DNA of 20,229 nucleotides from an uncultured Alistipes sp. (GTDB taxonomy: Bacteria > Bacteroidota > Bacteroidia > Bacteroidales > Rikenellaceae): the NCBI GenBank assembly GCA_958449275.1, contig CAUDHE010000048.1, forward strand, positions 1 through 20,229, read 5' to 3'. The notes under the pieces were generated by a model. The model ran no database searches and had not been told where the DNA came from. It worked only from the letters and a program-made list of their open reading frames with translations. This document shows, piece after piece, positions 1 to 7,550 of this stretch (position 1 is its first letter; each line of letters begins with the position of its first letter). The position numbers were made by a program, and so were the translations under genes.

Positions 1-260
1 TCAACATCAAGGAGACCATGTTGCCGCGCATAAGCATCGGTACGCGAATGACGGGCTATGTTCCCGCACTCGACCGCGACGTCGAGCTGGAAGTGACCTA
101 CATATCGGTACAGGCCGATTTCGCCACATGGAACGCCACCAGAACGCAGGGCAGTTTCGACATACGCACGTTCGCAGTCAAGGCGCGTCCCGTGGACGAG
201 GTGCGGCGCATACGTCCGGGAATGAGCGTATTGGTGGATTGGGACAAAGTGGGAGAATAA
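1..260 (+). CDS. HlyD-family periplasmic adaptor subunit, C-terminal fragment
   Basis: This is the last part of a membrane-fusion (adaptor) protein of an ABC-type export system. The reading frame is open from position 3, and an internal Met at 18 is not a credible start because the frame continues upstream out of the window. The roughly 85 visible residues are beta-rich and end in GMSVLVDW, the usual close of an HlyD/EmrA-type barrel domain. Such proteins are anchored in the inner membrane and bridge the permease to an outer-membrane TolC-like channel. The stop is 12 nt before the first ABC-2 permease, so the three genes form one operon. The family call rests on the C-terminal pattern plus this context. 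The N-terminal anchor and hairpin are outside the window. Confidence 0.8.
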   Translation, partial: NIKETMLPRISIGTRMTGYVPALDRDVELEVTYISVQADFATWNATRTQGSFDIRTFAVKARPVDEVRRIRPGMSVLVDWDKVGE

Positions 261-272
261 ATCTTAATCACA

Positions 273-1448
273 ATGCGATCTATGCGCAACATATATGCGG
301 TCATGCGACGCGAACTGCAACGAATTTGGGCCTACAAACCCTATTTCATGCTGCTTACGGTGTTGCCGATCGTGTCGTTTCTCTTTTTCGCCGTAATCTT
401 CGAAGAGGGCATACCTCACAATCTGCCCATCGCCATGCTCGACGAAGATCACACGGTGCTCTCGCGCAAGCTGACCGACATGATCGACACCGCGCCCGAG
501 ACCGACATAAGATATGAAATAACCGACATGGACGAGGGAGAGCGTCTGATGCGCGAGGGTAAGGTTCATGCCATAGTGCAAATCCCCTCGTTCTTCGAAA
601 AGAACATCCTGAGCAACACTTCCGCCCACGTCGAAGCCTACATTTCGGGCGACAACGTGCTGACGAACGGACTAATATCGAAAGATCTGCTGACGACCGT
701 CACCACTTTCGGCACAGGAATACAGTTGCAGATCATGATGAAGCAGGGACTCACCGAAAAACAGGCCATGGCGCAGGCCATGCCCGTCAGGTTCGACAAG
801 CACGTACTGTTCAATCCCTACACCAATTACGGATATTACCTCTCGCCGAGCTTCATGCCGATGATGATAATGATATTCGCGGTGCTGGCCACCATATTCG
901 CCGTAGGTTCGGAATTGCGTTACTCCACCGCCCGCGAATGGATCGAGACGGCCGAAGGATCGCTGTTCTGCGCGCTGACGGGAAAGCTGCTGCCCGTATT
1001 CATGTCGATGACCGTAATGGCACTGTTGATGTTCTTCCTGCTGTTCGACGTGATAAACGTACCTCTCAACGGCAGTTTCACCATGCTTTTCGTCGGCTGC
1101 ATAGTATTCATAACCAGCTATATGGGAATATCTGTATTCATCATCGGACTCACGGCCGACATGCGTTTGGCCATGTCGCTCGGAGGCGGATACTCGGTCA
1201 TGGCCTTTTCGCTGTCGGGACTCACGTTCCCCGTCATGGCCATGTTCAAGGGCATACAGATGTTCAGCTACATATTCCCGTTCACCTACTTCACCGACAT
1301 GATAGTGGATCAGGCATTGCGAGGCGCGCCCGCGGCATATTCCATACCCGATCTGTGCTGCATGGCCGCATTCCAGATCCTCCCGCTGCTGGTGCTTCCG
1401 CGCCTGCGCAGAATATCGCTCGACAGCAGTTATTGGGGTAAAATGTAA
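273..1448 (+). CDS. ABC-2 type transporter permease
   Basis: A 391-residue inner-membrane permease of the ABC-2 family (YhhJ/YbhS type). One membrane segment lies at about residues 25-43 (MLLTVLPIVSFLFFAVIF). A large extracytoplasmic domain follows at about 45-190, then five hydrophobic segments near 195-215, 238-261, 270-293, 307-325 and 358-376. The late pattern LSGLTFPVMAM followed by FPFTYFTDM (about 314-343) is the typical end of these exporters. The start at 273 is 12 nt after the adaptor stop; ATG at 282 is a possible alternative. It overlaps nothing and is followed 6 nt later by a second permease, so the two probably form a heterodimeric pore. No ATP-binding subunit is seen here; it may lie upstream of the window. 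The substrate is unknown. Confidence 0.88.
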   Translation: MRSMRNIYAVMRRELQRIWAYKPYFMLLTVLPIVSFLFFAVIFEEGIPHNLPIAMLDEDHTVLSRKLTDMIDTAPETDIRYEITDMDEGERLMREGKVHAIVQIPSFFEKNILSNTSAHVEAYISGDNVLTNGLISKDLLTTVTTFGTGIQLQIMMKQGLTEKQAMAQAMPVRFDKHVLFNPYTNYGYYLSPSFMPMMIMIFAVLATIFAVGSELRYSTAREWIETAEGSLFCALTGKLLPVFMSMTVMALLMFFLLFDVINVPLNGSFTMLFVGCIVFITSYMGISVFIIGLTADMRLAMSLGGGYSVMAFSLSGLTFPVMAMFKGIQMFSYIFPFTYFTDMIVDQALRGAPAAYSIPDLCCMAAFQILPLLVLPRLRRISLDSSYWGKM

Positions 1449-1454
1449 AAGACA

Positions 1455-2726
1455 ATGAGTAAACTGACACATACCGTAAAATCGCACTGGAAGCAACTCA
1501 ACATCGTGATGCGAAACGAGTATGCCCACATATTCCGCGACGCCGGCGTAATACTCATCATGGTATTCGCACCGCTGATCTATGCCACCATCTACTCGCT
1601 CACATACGGTTCGCAGGTGCTTCGCAACGTGCCGATAGGGGTGGTCGACATGAGCAAGACCGACACCAGTCGCAAACTCGTGGAGGCCATAGGCATGGGG
1701 CCGAACACCGTCATCGCGTACGAACTCGACGACATGACGGAGGCCGAACGCAAATTTTACGAACGCGAAATTTACGGAATAATATACATCCCCGACAACT
1801 ACGAAAAGATGTTGCTCGGAGGACAGATGGCTACAGTAAGCATTTGCCTCGACGCCAGCTACATGCTGATGTATCGTCAGGCATTTCAGGAGATGGTGGC
1901 GGGTATCAACACCACGGGCGCGATGGTGGAATTTCAGCGTCTGATCGCCCGCGGGGCCAACATCCCGCAAGCCAAAGCCATCACGCAGCCCGTAATATAT
2001 CAGGGACACTCGCTTTTCAATCCCTATCTGGGTTACGGAACTTTCGTCATGCCTCCGATCCTGATGCTCATAATCCAGCAGACGCTGCTGATAGGCATCG
2101 GCATGATAGGCGGCACATGGCGCGAGCAGGGACTCTACGGCAAACTCAAGCCCAAGGGCAGCAAACGATTGTCGACCCTGCCCATCGTTACGGGCAAAGC
2201 ATTGGTATACGCATCGATATATGCCGTCTCGTCGTTCTATCTGCTCAACGTCCATTATCGGCTGTTCCATTATCCGATGAACGGAAACGCCGCGACGATC
2301 GCCGTATTCCTCGCCATGTATCTCTTCGCCTGCATATTCATGGGCATCGCCGTCTCGACGCTGTTCCGCCGACGCGAAACGTCGCTCATGCTGATGCTGT
2401 GGTCGTCGATTCCGCTGTTCCTGCTCAGCGGCGCATCGTATCCCGCCGAAGCCATGCCGCAATGGATGGTCGTACTGGCGAGCATATTCCCCAGCACGCA
2501 CGGCGCCCCCGGATTCGTCAGAATACAGACGATGGGCGCGTCGCTCGCCGAGGTACTGCCCGAAATAAGGGCTTTGGGACGGCTTATCGTAATATATTTG
2601 GGATTGTCGTGCATAGGCATACATTTCCTCGTAGAAACCGATCTCGCCGACACGGTACGCAGCAACTGGAAGAAACGGATCGCCCTGCGAAAATCGGCCA
2701 AACGATCGGAGGTACGCGCGGAATAG
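1455..2726 (+). CDS. ABC-2 type transporter permease, second subunit
   Basis: A 423-residue relative of the preceding permease with the same plan: one N-terminal membrane segment (about 31-49), a long extracytoplasmic domain, then a C-terminal membrane block starting near residue 200 (PPILMLIIQQTLLIGIGMIGG). Both permeases share the motif LFNPY before the membrane block, which marks them as paralogues. The late motif LLSGASYPAEAMPQW followed by IFPSTHG is the ABC-2 family signature. Spacing of 6 nt from the upstream gene supports one transcript. The tail is rich in Lys and Arg, as expected for a cytoplasmic end. The gene is the last of its operon, since an intrinsic terminator begins about 30 nt after the stop. 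The pair resembles multidrug/envelope export modules (HlyD plus two permeases) common in Bacteroidota. The substrate cannot be read from the sequence. Confidence 0.88.
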   Translation: MSKLTHTVKSHWKQLNIVMRNEYAHIFRDAGVILIMVFAPLIYATIYSLTYGSQVLRNVPIGVVDMSKTDTSRKLVEAIGMGPNTVIAYELDDMTEAERKFYEREIYGIIYIPDNYEKMLLGGQMATVSICLDASYMLMYRQAFQEMVAGINTTGAMVEFQRLIARGANIPQAKAITQPVIYQGHSLFNPYLGYGTFVMPPILMLIIQQTLLIGIGMIGGTWREQGLYGKLKPKGSKRLSTLPIVTGKALVYASIYAVSSFYLLNVHYRLFHYPMNGNAATIAVFLAMYLFACIFMGIAVSTLFRRRETSLMLMLWSSIPLFLLSGASYPAEAMPQWMVVLASIFPSTHGAPGFVRIQTMGASLAEVLPEIRALGRLIVIYLGLSCIGIHFLVETDLADTVRSNWKKRIALRKSAKRSEVRAE

Positions 2727-2758
2727 ACACTCGGCTTCTGCCATCGACCGTATTCAAT

Positions 2759-2788
2759 ACTCGGAACAGTTTATGTTCCGAGTTTTTT
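2759..2788 (+). terminator. Intrinsic terminator after the export operon
   Basis: A perfect 10-bp stem, ACTCGGAACA (2759-2768) with TGTTCCGAGT (2774-2783), closes a 5-nt loop and runs into six T residues (2783-2788). It lies 32 nt after the stop of the second permease, so it ends the HlyD/ABC-2 operon and separates it from the TonB receptor unit. Confidence 0.93.
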
Positions 2789-2886
2789 ATGCCAAAACCG
2801 CCCAACGCATACAATGGCATAATAGTTGTTGCAATCATACGAATAGGGTTACCGACCCGCAAACGAAAAAACCTTACGACACAATA

Positions 2887-2954
2887 ACGATTACCGTACA
2901 GCGAACCGACGATCGGCCGACCGTTCGGGGTCCGTCGCTACGTACGACAATCGT
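2887..2954 (+). repeat. Long imperfect inverted repeat upstream of the TonB receptor
   Basis: The arms pair as follows: 2887-2892 with 2949-2954 (6 bp), two mismatches, 2895-2899 with 2942-2946 (5 bp), a 2-nt bulge, then 2900-2904 with 2935-2939 (5 bp). A weaker inner stem centres on the GGCC at 2915-2918. The structure ends 31 nt before the chosen ATG at 2986. It has no T-run, so it is not a normal terminator. It could be a 5'-leader structure or a protein site. No clear TAnnTTTG promoter was found in 2789-2985. Confidence 0.55.
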
Positions 2955-2985
2955 AATAACCGACTATGATAAATATCGAACCGAC

Positions 2986-4884
2986 ATGAGAAACACACCG
3001 TTAAATCTCCTGTTCTCCGCGATGTGCATCGCATCGCTGCAATCGGCGCACGGACAAAACGCCGATACCATCGCAAACGAAAAAATCCATCCCATACGCG
3101 AAGTCGTGGTCACGGGTACGCGGAACGAGACCGACATACGCCATCTGCCGATGACGGTATCGGTAATCGACCGCAAGAAGATCGACGAAGGCAAACGGCC
3201 GTCGTTGCTGCCGCTGCTGACCGAACAGGTGCCCGGACTCTTCGTCACGGGTCGCGGCGTGATGGGATACGGAGTATCTGCGGGCTCTTCGGGAGCCATG
3301 ACCATGCGAGGCATAGGCAACGGCACGCAAGGCACTCCCACGACGGGTATGCTGGTACTGATCGACGGACATCCGCAGTACATGGGCCTGATGGGACATC
3401 CCATAGCCGACGCCTACCAGTCGATGCTGGCCGAAAGGGTAGAGGTGGTACGCGGTCCCGCCTCGGTACTCTACGGATCGAACGCAATGGGCGGCGTAAT
3501 CAACATCGTGACACGCAAAATGCGGGAGGACGCTGCGAACACCGATCTGCACATAGGTTACGGATCGTTCAACACCTTGCAGACCGAGGTGTCGAACCGC
3601 GTGAAAGCAGGCCGATTTTCGAGCGTGGTAACGGGATCGTACAACCGAAGCGACGGCCACCGCAAGGATATGGGATTCGAACAATACGGCGGATACGCCA
3701 AATTGGGATGGGACATAAACAGCCGATGGAATGCGTGGGCCGATGTCAATCTGACTCATTTCAATGCTTCGAATCCGGGTTCGGTAACCGCCCCCGTAAT
3801 CGACAACGATTCGCGCATCACTCGCGGAATGACCTCCGTCACGCTTCGCAACGATTACGGCACGACATCGGGCGCGCTCGGATTTTTCTGCAACTGGGGA
3901 CGTCACAAGATAAACGACGGTTACTCGGCGGGGGAGGAACCGCTCGATTATCGGTTCCGCTCGCACGACGAGATGATGGGTGTGTCGTGGTACCAAAGCG
4001 CGACGCTCTTCACGGGCAACAGACTCACGCTGGGCGTCGACTACCAATATTTCGGAGGTAAGGCATGGAACAAGTTTTTCGACGGCTCGAAGACCATAAC
4101 GGCCGACAAAGAGATGCACGAGACGGCGGGATACGCCGATTTCAGGCAGACCGTCGGATCGTGGCTCACGATAGACGCGGGACTGCGCGTCGACCACCAC
4201 TCGCATGTGGGCACACAGTGGATACCGCAGGCGGGACTGTCGTTCGCCGTAATGAAAAACGCCCAGCTCAAGGCCGTGGCGAGCAAGGGATTCCGATTTC
4301 CGACAATCCGTGAAATGTATATGTTCCCGCCTCAAAATCCCGATCTGAAGCCCGAACGGATAATGAATTACGAATTGTCGTTCTCGCAGCAGTTCCCCGA
4401 CCGCCGACTGAACTACGGCATAAACATATACTGCATCGACGGCGAAAACATGATAATAAACATGCCCGTGGACGGACGTCCGAAATATGTCAACACGGGC
4501 AAGGTGCAGAACTGCGGAGCCGAAGCAGAGATCTCTTACGGCATAAACGCATCGTGGTCGGTCGCGGGCAATTACAGTTGGCTGCACATGAAGTATCCCG
4601 TCGTGGCGGCACCCGAGCATAAGCTCTACGGCAGCGTCGGATACACGCGCGGACGCTGGCAGCTATCGAGCGGTATCCAATATATCCGAGGACTGTATAC
4701 GCATGTCGATCCCGACATAAAGGAAAATTTCGTACTGTGGAATGCCGACGCCACTTTCCGCATGGCCCGCAACCTCTCGCTGTCGCTGCGCGGCGAAAAC
4801 CTGCTCGCGCAACGCTACGAGATCAACGCCGGTTACCCGATGCCGCGAGCCACCGTCATGGGATACGTGAAAATAAATTTTTAG
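2986..4884 (+). CDS. TonB-dependent outer-membrane receptor
   Basis: A 632-residue outer-membrane receptor that takes up a ligand using TonB energy. From the chosen start there is a signal peptide at about 1-23 (hydrophobic LNLLFSAMCIASL, then AHGQ). A TonB-box-like REVVVTGT follows at about 38-45. The plug (about 47-178) has the conserved run MTMRGIG, LVLIDGHP, ERVEVVRGPASVLYGSNAMGG and VINIVTRK. The rest is a beta barrel with alternating aromatic strands, ending in the expected terminal Phe (YVKINF). The frame is open back to 2773, inside the upstream terminator, but only the ATG at 2986 gives a signal peptide at the N terminus. Length fits the BtuB/CirA-like class rather than the larger SusC type, and no SusD partner is present. 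The next gene starts 12 nt later. The ligand is not identifiable; iron-siderophore, haem, cobamide or a nucleoside-related ligand are all open. Confidence 0.93.
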   Translation: MRNTPLNLLFSAMCIASLQSAHGQNADTIANEKIHPIREVVVTGTRNETDIRHLPMTVSVIDRKKIDEGKRPSLLPLLTEQVPGLFVTGRGVMGYGVSAGSSGAMTMRGIGNGTQGTPTTGMLVLIDGHPQYMGLMGHPIADAYQSMLAERVEVVRGPASVLYGSNAMGGVINIVTRKMREDAANTDLHIGYGSFNTLQTEVSNRVKAGRFSSVVTGSYNRSDGHRKDMGFEQYGGYAKLGWDINSRWNAWADVNLTHFNASNPGSVTAPVIDNDSRITRGMTSVTLRNDYGTTSGALGFFCNWGRHKINDGYSAGEEPLDYRFRSHDEMMGVSWYQSATLFTGNRLTLGVDYQYFGGKAWNKFFDGSKTITADKEMHETAGYADFRQTVGSWLTIDAGLRVDHHSHVGTQWIPQAGLSFAVMKNAQLKAVASKGFRFPTIREMYMFPPQNPDLKPERIMNYELSFSQQFPDRRLNYGINIYCIDGENMIINMPVDGRPKYVNTGKVQNCGAEAEISYGINASWSVAGNYSWLHMKYPVVAAPEHKLYGSVGYTRGRWQLSSGIQYIRGLYTHVDPDIKENFVLWNADATFRMARNLSLSLRGENLLAQRYEINAGYPMPRATVMGYVKINF

Positions 4885-4896
4885 GCAATCAGATAC

Positions 4897-6369
4897 ATGC
4901 GAAACTCAATCTCCTCCATTTTTGCCGTTATCGCAGTGACGCTAATATCGCTGTCGGTACCCGCCGCATCGCACGCCCACTCGGGAAAAGCGCGTTTTCA
5001 CATCATCGTCGACACCGACTGCGCGGCCGACGATCTGCGCGCGCTCTGCATGCTGCTCGGAAATCGCGAAATCGAGGTGCTGGCCGTAACGACCTCGGAA
5101 GGCGCTCTGCCCCCGCATATGTCGGTCCGCCGCATCGCCGCGCTGCTCGGCCACTTCCGCCACGAAGGAATACCCGTCGGTGCGGGACGCGAAACGGGTA
5201 TGTCGGCTCCCGCATGGCGGACACATTCGATGAGGATAGAGTGGGGCGACACTACTCGGCTGTACGCTGCACCCGTCTCGGCTTCCGATTTGATAATAGA
5301 AACGATAGAGAACGAGGACGAAAAAGTGACTCTCGTCGCGCTCGGCGCACTCACCAACATATCCGACGCCCTCGCAGCGAAGCCTTCGACAGCCGATCGC
5401 GTGGAGCGCATCGTATGGTATAACGACAAAGTCCGCCCGCTGTCGGGAGCCAACTACGAAGCCGACAAGGCCGCTGCCGAGAGAGTAATCGAGAGCGGAA
5501 TCGACATCGTGGTGATCTCGGCCGACACCGATCGTCAGCTGCCCGTCACGTCGCGACTGCTCGACTCGATATCTCACATCCGAACTCCCTATGCCCGCAA
5601 AATAGTCGACTCGCACGGTGCCGAACCTCTCGCACCGCTGGTATCGAACGGCCATCTTAAATTGTGGGACGATCTGGTTGCAGTATATCTTTTCGCCCCC
5701 GAACTGTTCGAAACAGAACGGATAAGCGACAACACGTCGCAAGCGCGTCTGCGCGACGGCTCGGCTGAGAGCGTCGAGGAACGGATAACGGCTATCCTGC
5801 GCGGCAAACCCGACTGCGAAAGCAGAGTATTTTACGGATTTCCCGTCAACGAAGAGCTGTACGCGGCCGACGTAGTCCCGATAATTGCCGACGCGATAGA
5901 ACGTCACGGACCGAGCGAATGGCGCGCCGCGGTACTCACCAACGAACTGCACGGCCATTTGGGAATTTACGCCACCATAGGAGTGAAGATGGGGATCCGC
6001 GCACGGGAGTATTTCAACATAGGGGTCGACGACATAACGGTCACCACTTATGCAGGCAGCCGTCCGCCCGTGAGTTGCATGAACGACGGATTGCAGGTAG
6101 GCACGGGAGCCAGCGTGGGTCACGGACTCATAACCGTGGCGGAGTGCGAAACACCGCGTCCCGAAGCGCTGTTCCGTTTCAAGAACAAGAGCGTGCGCAT
6201 AGCCCTGAAACCCGAGTATGCGCGCCGCATACGCGACGACGTGAAGAAGGGGACAGAGCTTTACGGCGACCTGACCGAGCCGTACTGGCAATACGTTCGC
6301 AGTCTGGCGTTGAAATACTGGGCGGAATTCGACCGTCACGAGATATTCGACATCAAGGCCGAGGATTGA
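4897..6369 (+). CDS. Exported nucleoside-hydrolase-like/FmdE-like fusion protein
   Basis: A 490-residue protein with a signal peptide (about 1-27, ending PAASHA) and two domains. Residues about 34-275 match the inosine/uridine-preferring nucleoside hydrolase fold: the metal-site motif DTDCAADD (39-46) and TLVALGALTNI (145-155). Near 257 the family's usual His-Asp pair before PLA reads WDDLVAVYLFAPELF, so the Asp is kept but the catalytic His appears replaced by Trp. Residues about 345-485 resemble FmdE (formylmethanofuran dehydrogenase subunit E family), with HGHLG (352-356) and SCMNDGLQVGTGASVGHG (393-410). One of the usual FmdE cysteines, in GCT, is here GAS. Starting 12 nt after the TonB receptor, it is probably co-transcribed and acts in the periplasm on material the receptor imports. 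FmdE-like domains are often metal-binding; the reaction here is unknown, and loss of the His suggests changed or lost hydrolase activity. Confidence 0.82.
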   Translation: MRNSISSIFAVIAVTLISLSVPAASHAHSGKARFHIIVDTDCAADDLRALCMLLGNREIEVLAVTTSEGALPPHMSVRRIAALLGHFRHEGIPVGAGRETGMSAPAWRTHSMRIEWGDTTRLYAAPVSASDLIIETIENEDEKVTLVALGALTNISDALAAKPSTADRVERIVWYNDKVRPLSGANYEADKAAAERVIESGIDIVVISADTDRQLPVTSRLLDSISHIRTPYARKIVDSHGAEPLAPLVSNGHLKLWDDLVAVYLFAPELFETERISDNTSQARLRDGSAESVEERITAILRGKPDCESRVFYGFPVNEELYAADVVPIIADAIERHGPSEWRAAVLTNELHGHLGIYATIGVKMGIRAREYFNIGVDDITVTTYAGSRPPVSCMNDGLQVGTGASVGHGLITVAECETPRPEALFRFKNKSVRIALKPEYARRIRDDVKKGTELYGDLTEPYWQYVRSLALKYWAEFDRHEIFDIKAED

Positions 6370-6386
6370 CAGCCGAACATTAACAA

Positions 6387-6417
6387 AACGGGACCGCCTT
6401 CGCAGAGCGGTCCCGTT
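6387..6417. terminator. Hairpin terminator between convergent genes
   Basis: A perfect 11-bp stem, AACGGGACCGC (6387-6397) with GCGGTCCCGTT (6407-6417), closes a 9-nt loop. Read on the minus strand it is followed by TTTTGTTAATG, so it best terminates the DUF362 transcript arriving from the right. On the plus strand the T-run is poor, but the stem lies 17 nt after the stop of the hydrolase/FmdE fusion and may serve both. Confidence 0.8.
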
Positions 6418-6434
6418 GCCGTATTTCGCACGTG

Positions 6435-7430
6435 CTACTTGTCCAAATCCACCAAATCATACTTTCGGCTGCCCATGCCGAGACGTTCGGCATAGTCGAG
6501 AATATGAGTCCCGTGTCGTGAATCGATGCGCTCGACAAGATGGATCTTGCCGTGATCCTCCGACGCGCGGACCATATCCACACACGCTTTGTCCAACGCC
6601 ACGGGATCGAGCGAGGCGAGAATACCTATGTCGCCCATCTTCGGCTCCTCGGGTCGTGCCACGCAATCGCAGTCGACCGAAAGATTGTTCGCCACGCTTA
6701 TGTAGAGAATCCTCTCGCCGCAATGGTCCGTTATCGCCTTGGCCGCTTCGGCCATCGACTCCAGAAAATCGTCCTGAGGCGGCAGATCGTTCCACATCTC
6801 GGCGACATTCACGGTCTTTCCCGCCGAATGAATCCACGCCTTTCCCCGCGACGAGGCTATGCCTATGGCGATATTCTTCAGCGCGCCGCCGAAGCCGCCC
6901 ATAGGATGGCCCTTGAAGTGGGAGAGCACGACCGTGAAGTCGTAATCGAGATAGTTCTTGCCAACGAAATCCTCCTTCAGATGCTTGCCGCCCGCGACAG
7001 GAAGCGCGACTTCGCCGTCGGCATCCATGATATCGACATCGGCAATAGCCGTGAAACCGTGCTCCTCGGCAGCCTTCAAGTGGGCTTCGGTCTCTGCGCG
7101 TCCGCCACCGTAGGCGGTATTGCACTCCACGATGGTGCCTTTAACGCGCTGCACGAACTCCTTTATCAAAGCAGGATTCAGATAATTGTTATTCCCGGGT
7201 TCGCCCGTCGAGATCTTCACGGCCACCTTACCCGCAGCTTCGCGACCCAGAGCCTCATAAACGGCGATCAAGGCGTCCGACGATATCTCGCGCGTAAAAT
7301 AAACTTTCGGCAAAGTCGATTCGGGAGCGTCACCGCCCTTGTGCGGCTGTCCGCAGGTCGGAGAGGCCGCCAACGATATGATGCTTGCAATCATAATTAA
7401 CAGAGAATAAAATTTCATATCAGTTTTCAT
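6435..7430 (-). CDS. DUF362 domain-containing protein with signal peptide
   Basis: A 331-residue protein of the DUF362 family, whose members are of unknown or varied function and often linked to Fe-S centres. The signature run is VVLSHFKGHPMGGFGGALKN (about 183-202), and later SVDCDC and GILASLDPVALDKACVDMV, typical of this family. No ferredoxin-type CxxCxxC cluster is seen; the DCDC pair is the only close cysteine pair. The N terminus is a signal peptide (hydrophobic FYSLLIMIASIISLAAS, then PTCGQ), so it is exported, possibly as a lipoprotein although the lipobox fit is poor. ATG at 7430 is chosen; 7418 is equally possible and also gives a signal peptide. The frame is open to 7538, but that would run through the hairpin region and bury the signal. 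It lies 120 nt downstream of hom on the same strand and may be read from the met operon. Confidence 0.82.
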   Translation of the reverse strand: MKTDMKFYSLLIMIASIISLAASPTCGQPHKGGDAPESTLPKVYFTREISSDALIAVYEALGREAAGKVAVKISTGEPGNNNYLNPALIKEFVQRVKGTIVECNTAYGGGRAETEAHLKAAEEHGFTAIADVDIMDADGEVALPVAGGKHLKEDFVGKNYLDYDFTVVLSHFKGHPMGGFGGALKNIAIGIASSRGKAWIHSAGKTVNVAEMWNDLPPQDDFLESMAEAAKAITDHCGERILYISVANNLSVDCDCVARPEEPKMGDIGILASLDPVALDKACVDMVRASEDHGKIHLVERIDSRHGTHILDYAERLGMGSRKYDLVDLDK

Positions 7431-7437
7431 TCGGTTT

Positions 7438-7511
7438 CGGGCAGCAGCCTGCGGAGAACGCTTGCGAACGTCAGTAAGCCGCGGGCCTCCGCGGGGCGAG
7501 GCTGCTGCCCG
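7438..7511 (-). repeat. 74-bp hairpin element between hom and the DUF362 gene
   Basis: The arms CGGGCAGCAGCCT (7438-7450) and AGGCTGCTGCCCG (7499-7511) pair perfectly over 13 bp, and an inner 6-bp stem, GCGGAG (7451-7456) with CTCCGC (7487-7492), adds to it. There is no T-run on either side. It ends 8 nt before the upper DUF362 start, so it would occupy that gene's 5' leader. It may be a REP-like element or an RNA processing/stability structure. No flanking target duplication was seen. Confidence 0.6.
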
Positions 7512-7512
7512 C

Positions 7513-7531
7513 GCGACTCCAAAAGAGTCGC
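7513..7531 (-). repeat. Short hairpin after hom
   Basis: A perfect 7-bp stem, GCGACTC (7513-7519) with GAGTCGC (7525-7531), closes a 5-nt loop (TTTTG on the minus strand). It is 19 nt after the hom stop and abuts the larger hairpin at 7438-7511. There is no T-run, so it is a weak candidate for termination but could protect the 3' end of the met-hom message. Confidence 0.5.
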
Positions 7532-7550
7532 ATGGCAATCGTCCTGTCCA

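Noticed and set aside
672..2744. Open minus-strand frame of 690 codons opposite the two permeases
   Set aside because: It is rich in His, Tyr, Arg and Gly with no fold or family pattern, and lies wholly opposite two clear permease genes. It is a mirror effect of their codon use.
2773..2985. N-terminal extension of the TonB receptor to an ATG at 2773
   Set aside because: It would start inside the upstream terminator hairpin and put 71 hydrophilic residues before the signal peptide.
3001..4620. Open minus-strand frame of 539 codons opposite the TonB receptor
   Set aside because: The composition is random-looking and it is fully antisense to an unmistakable receptor.
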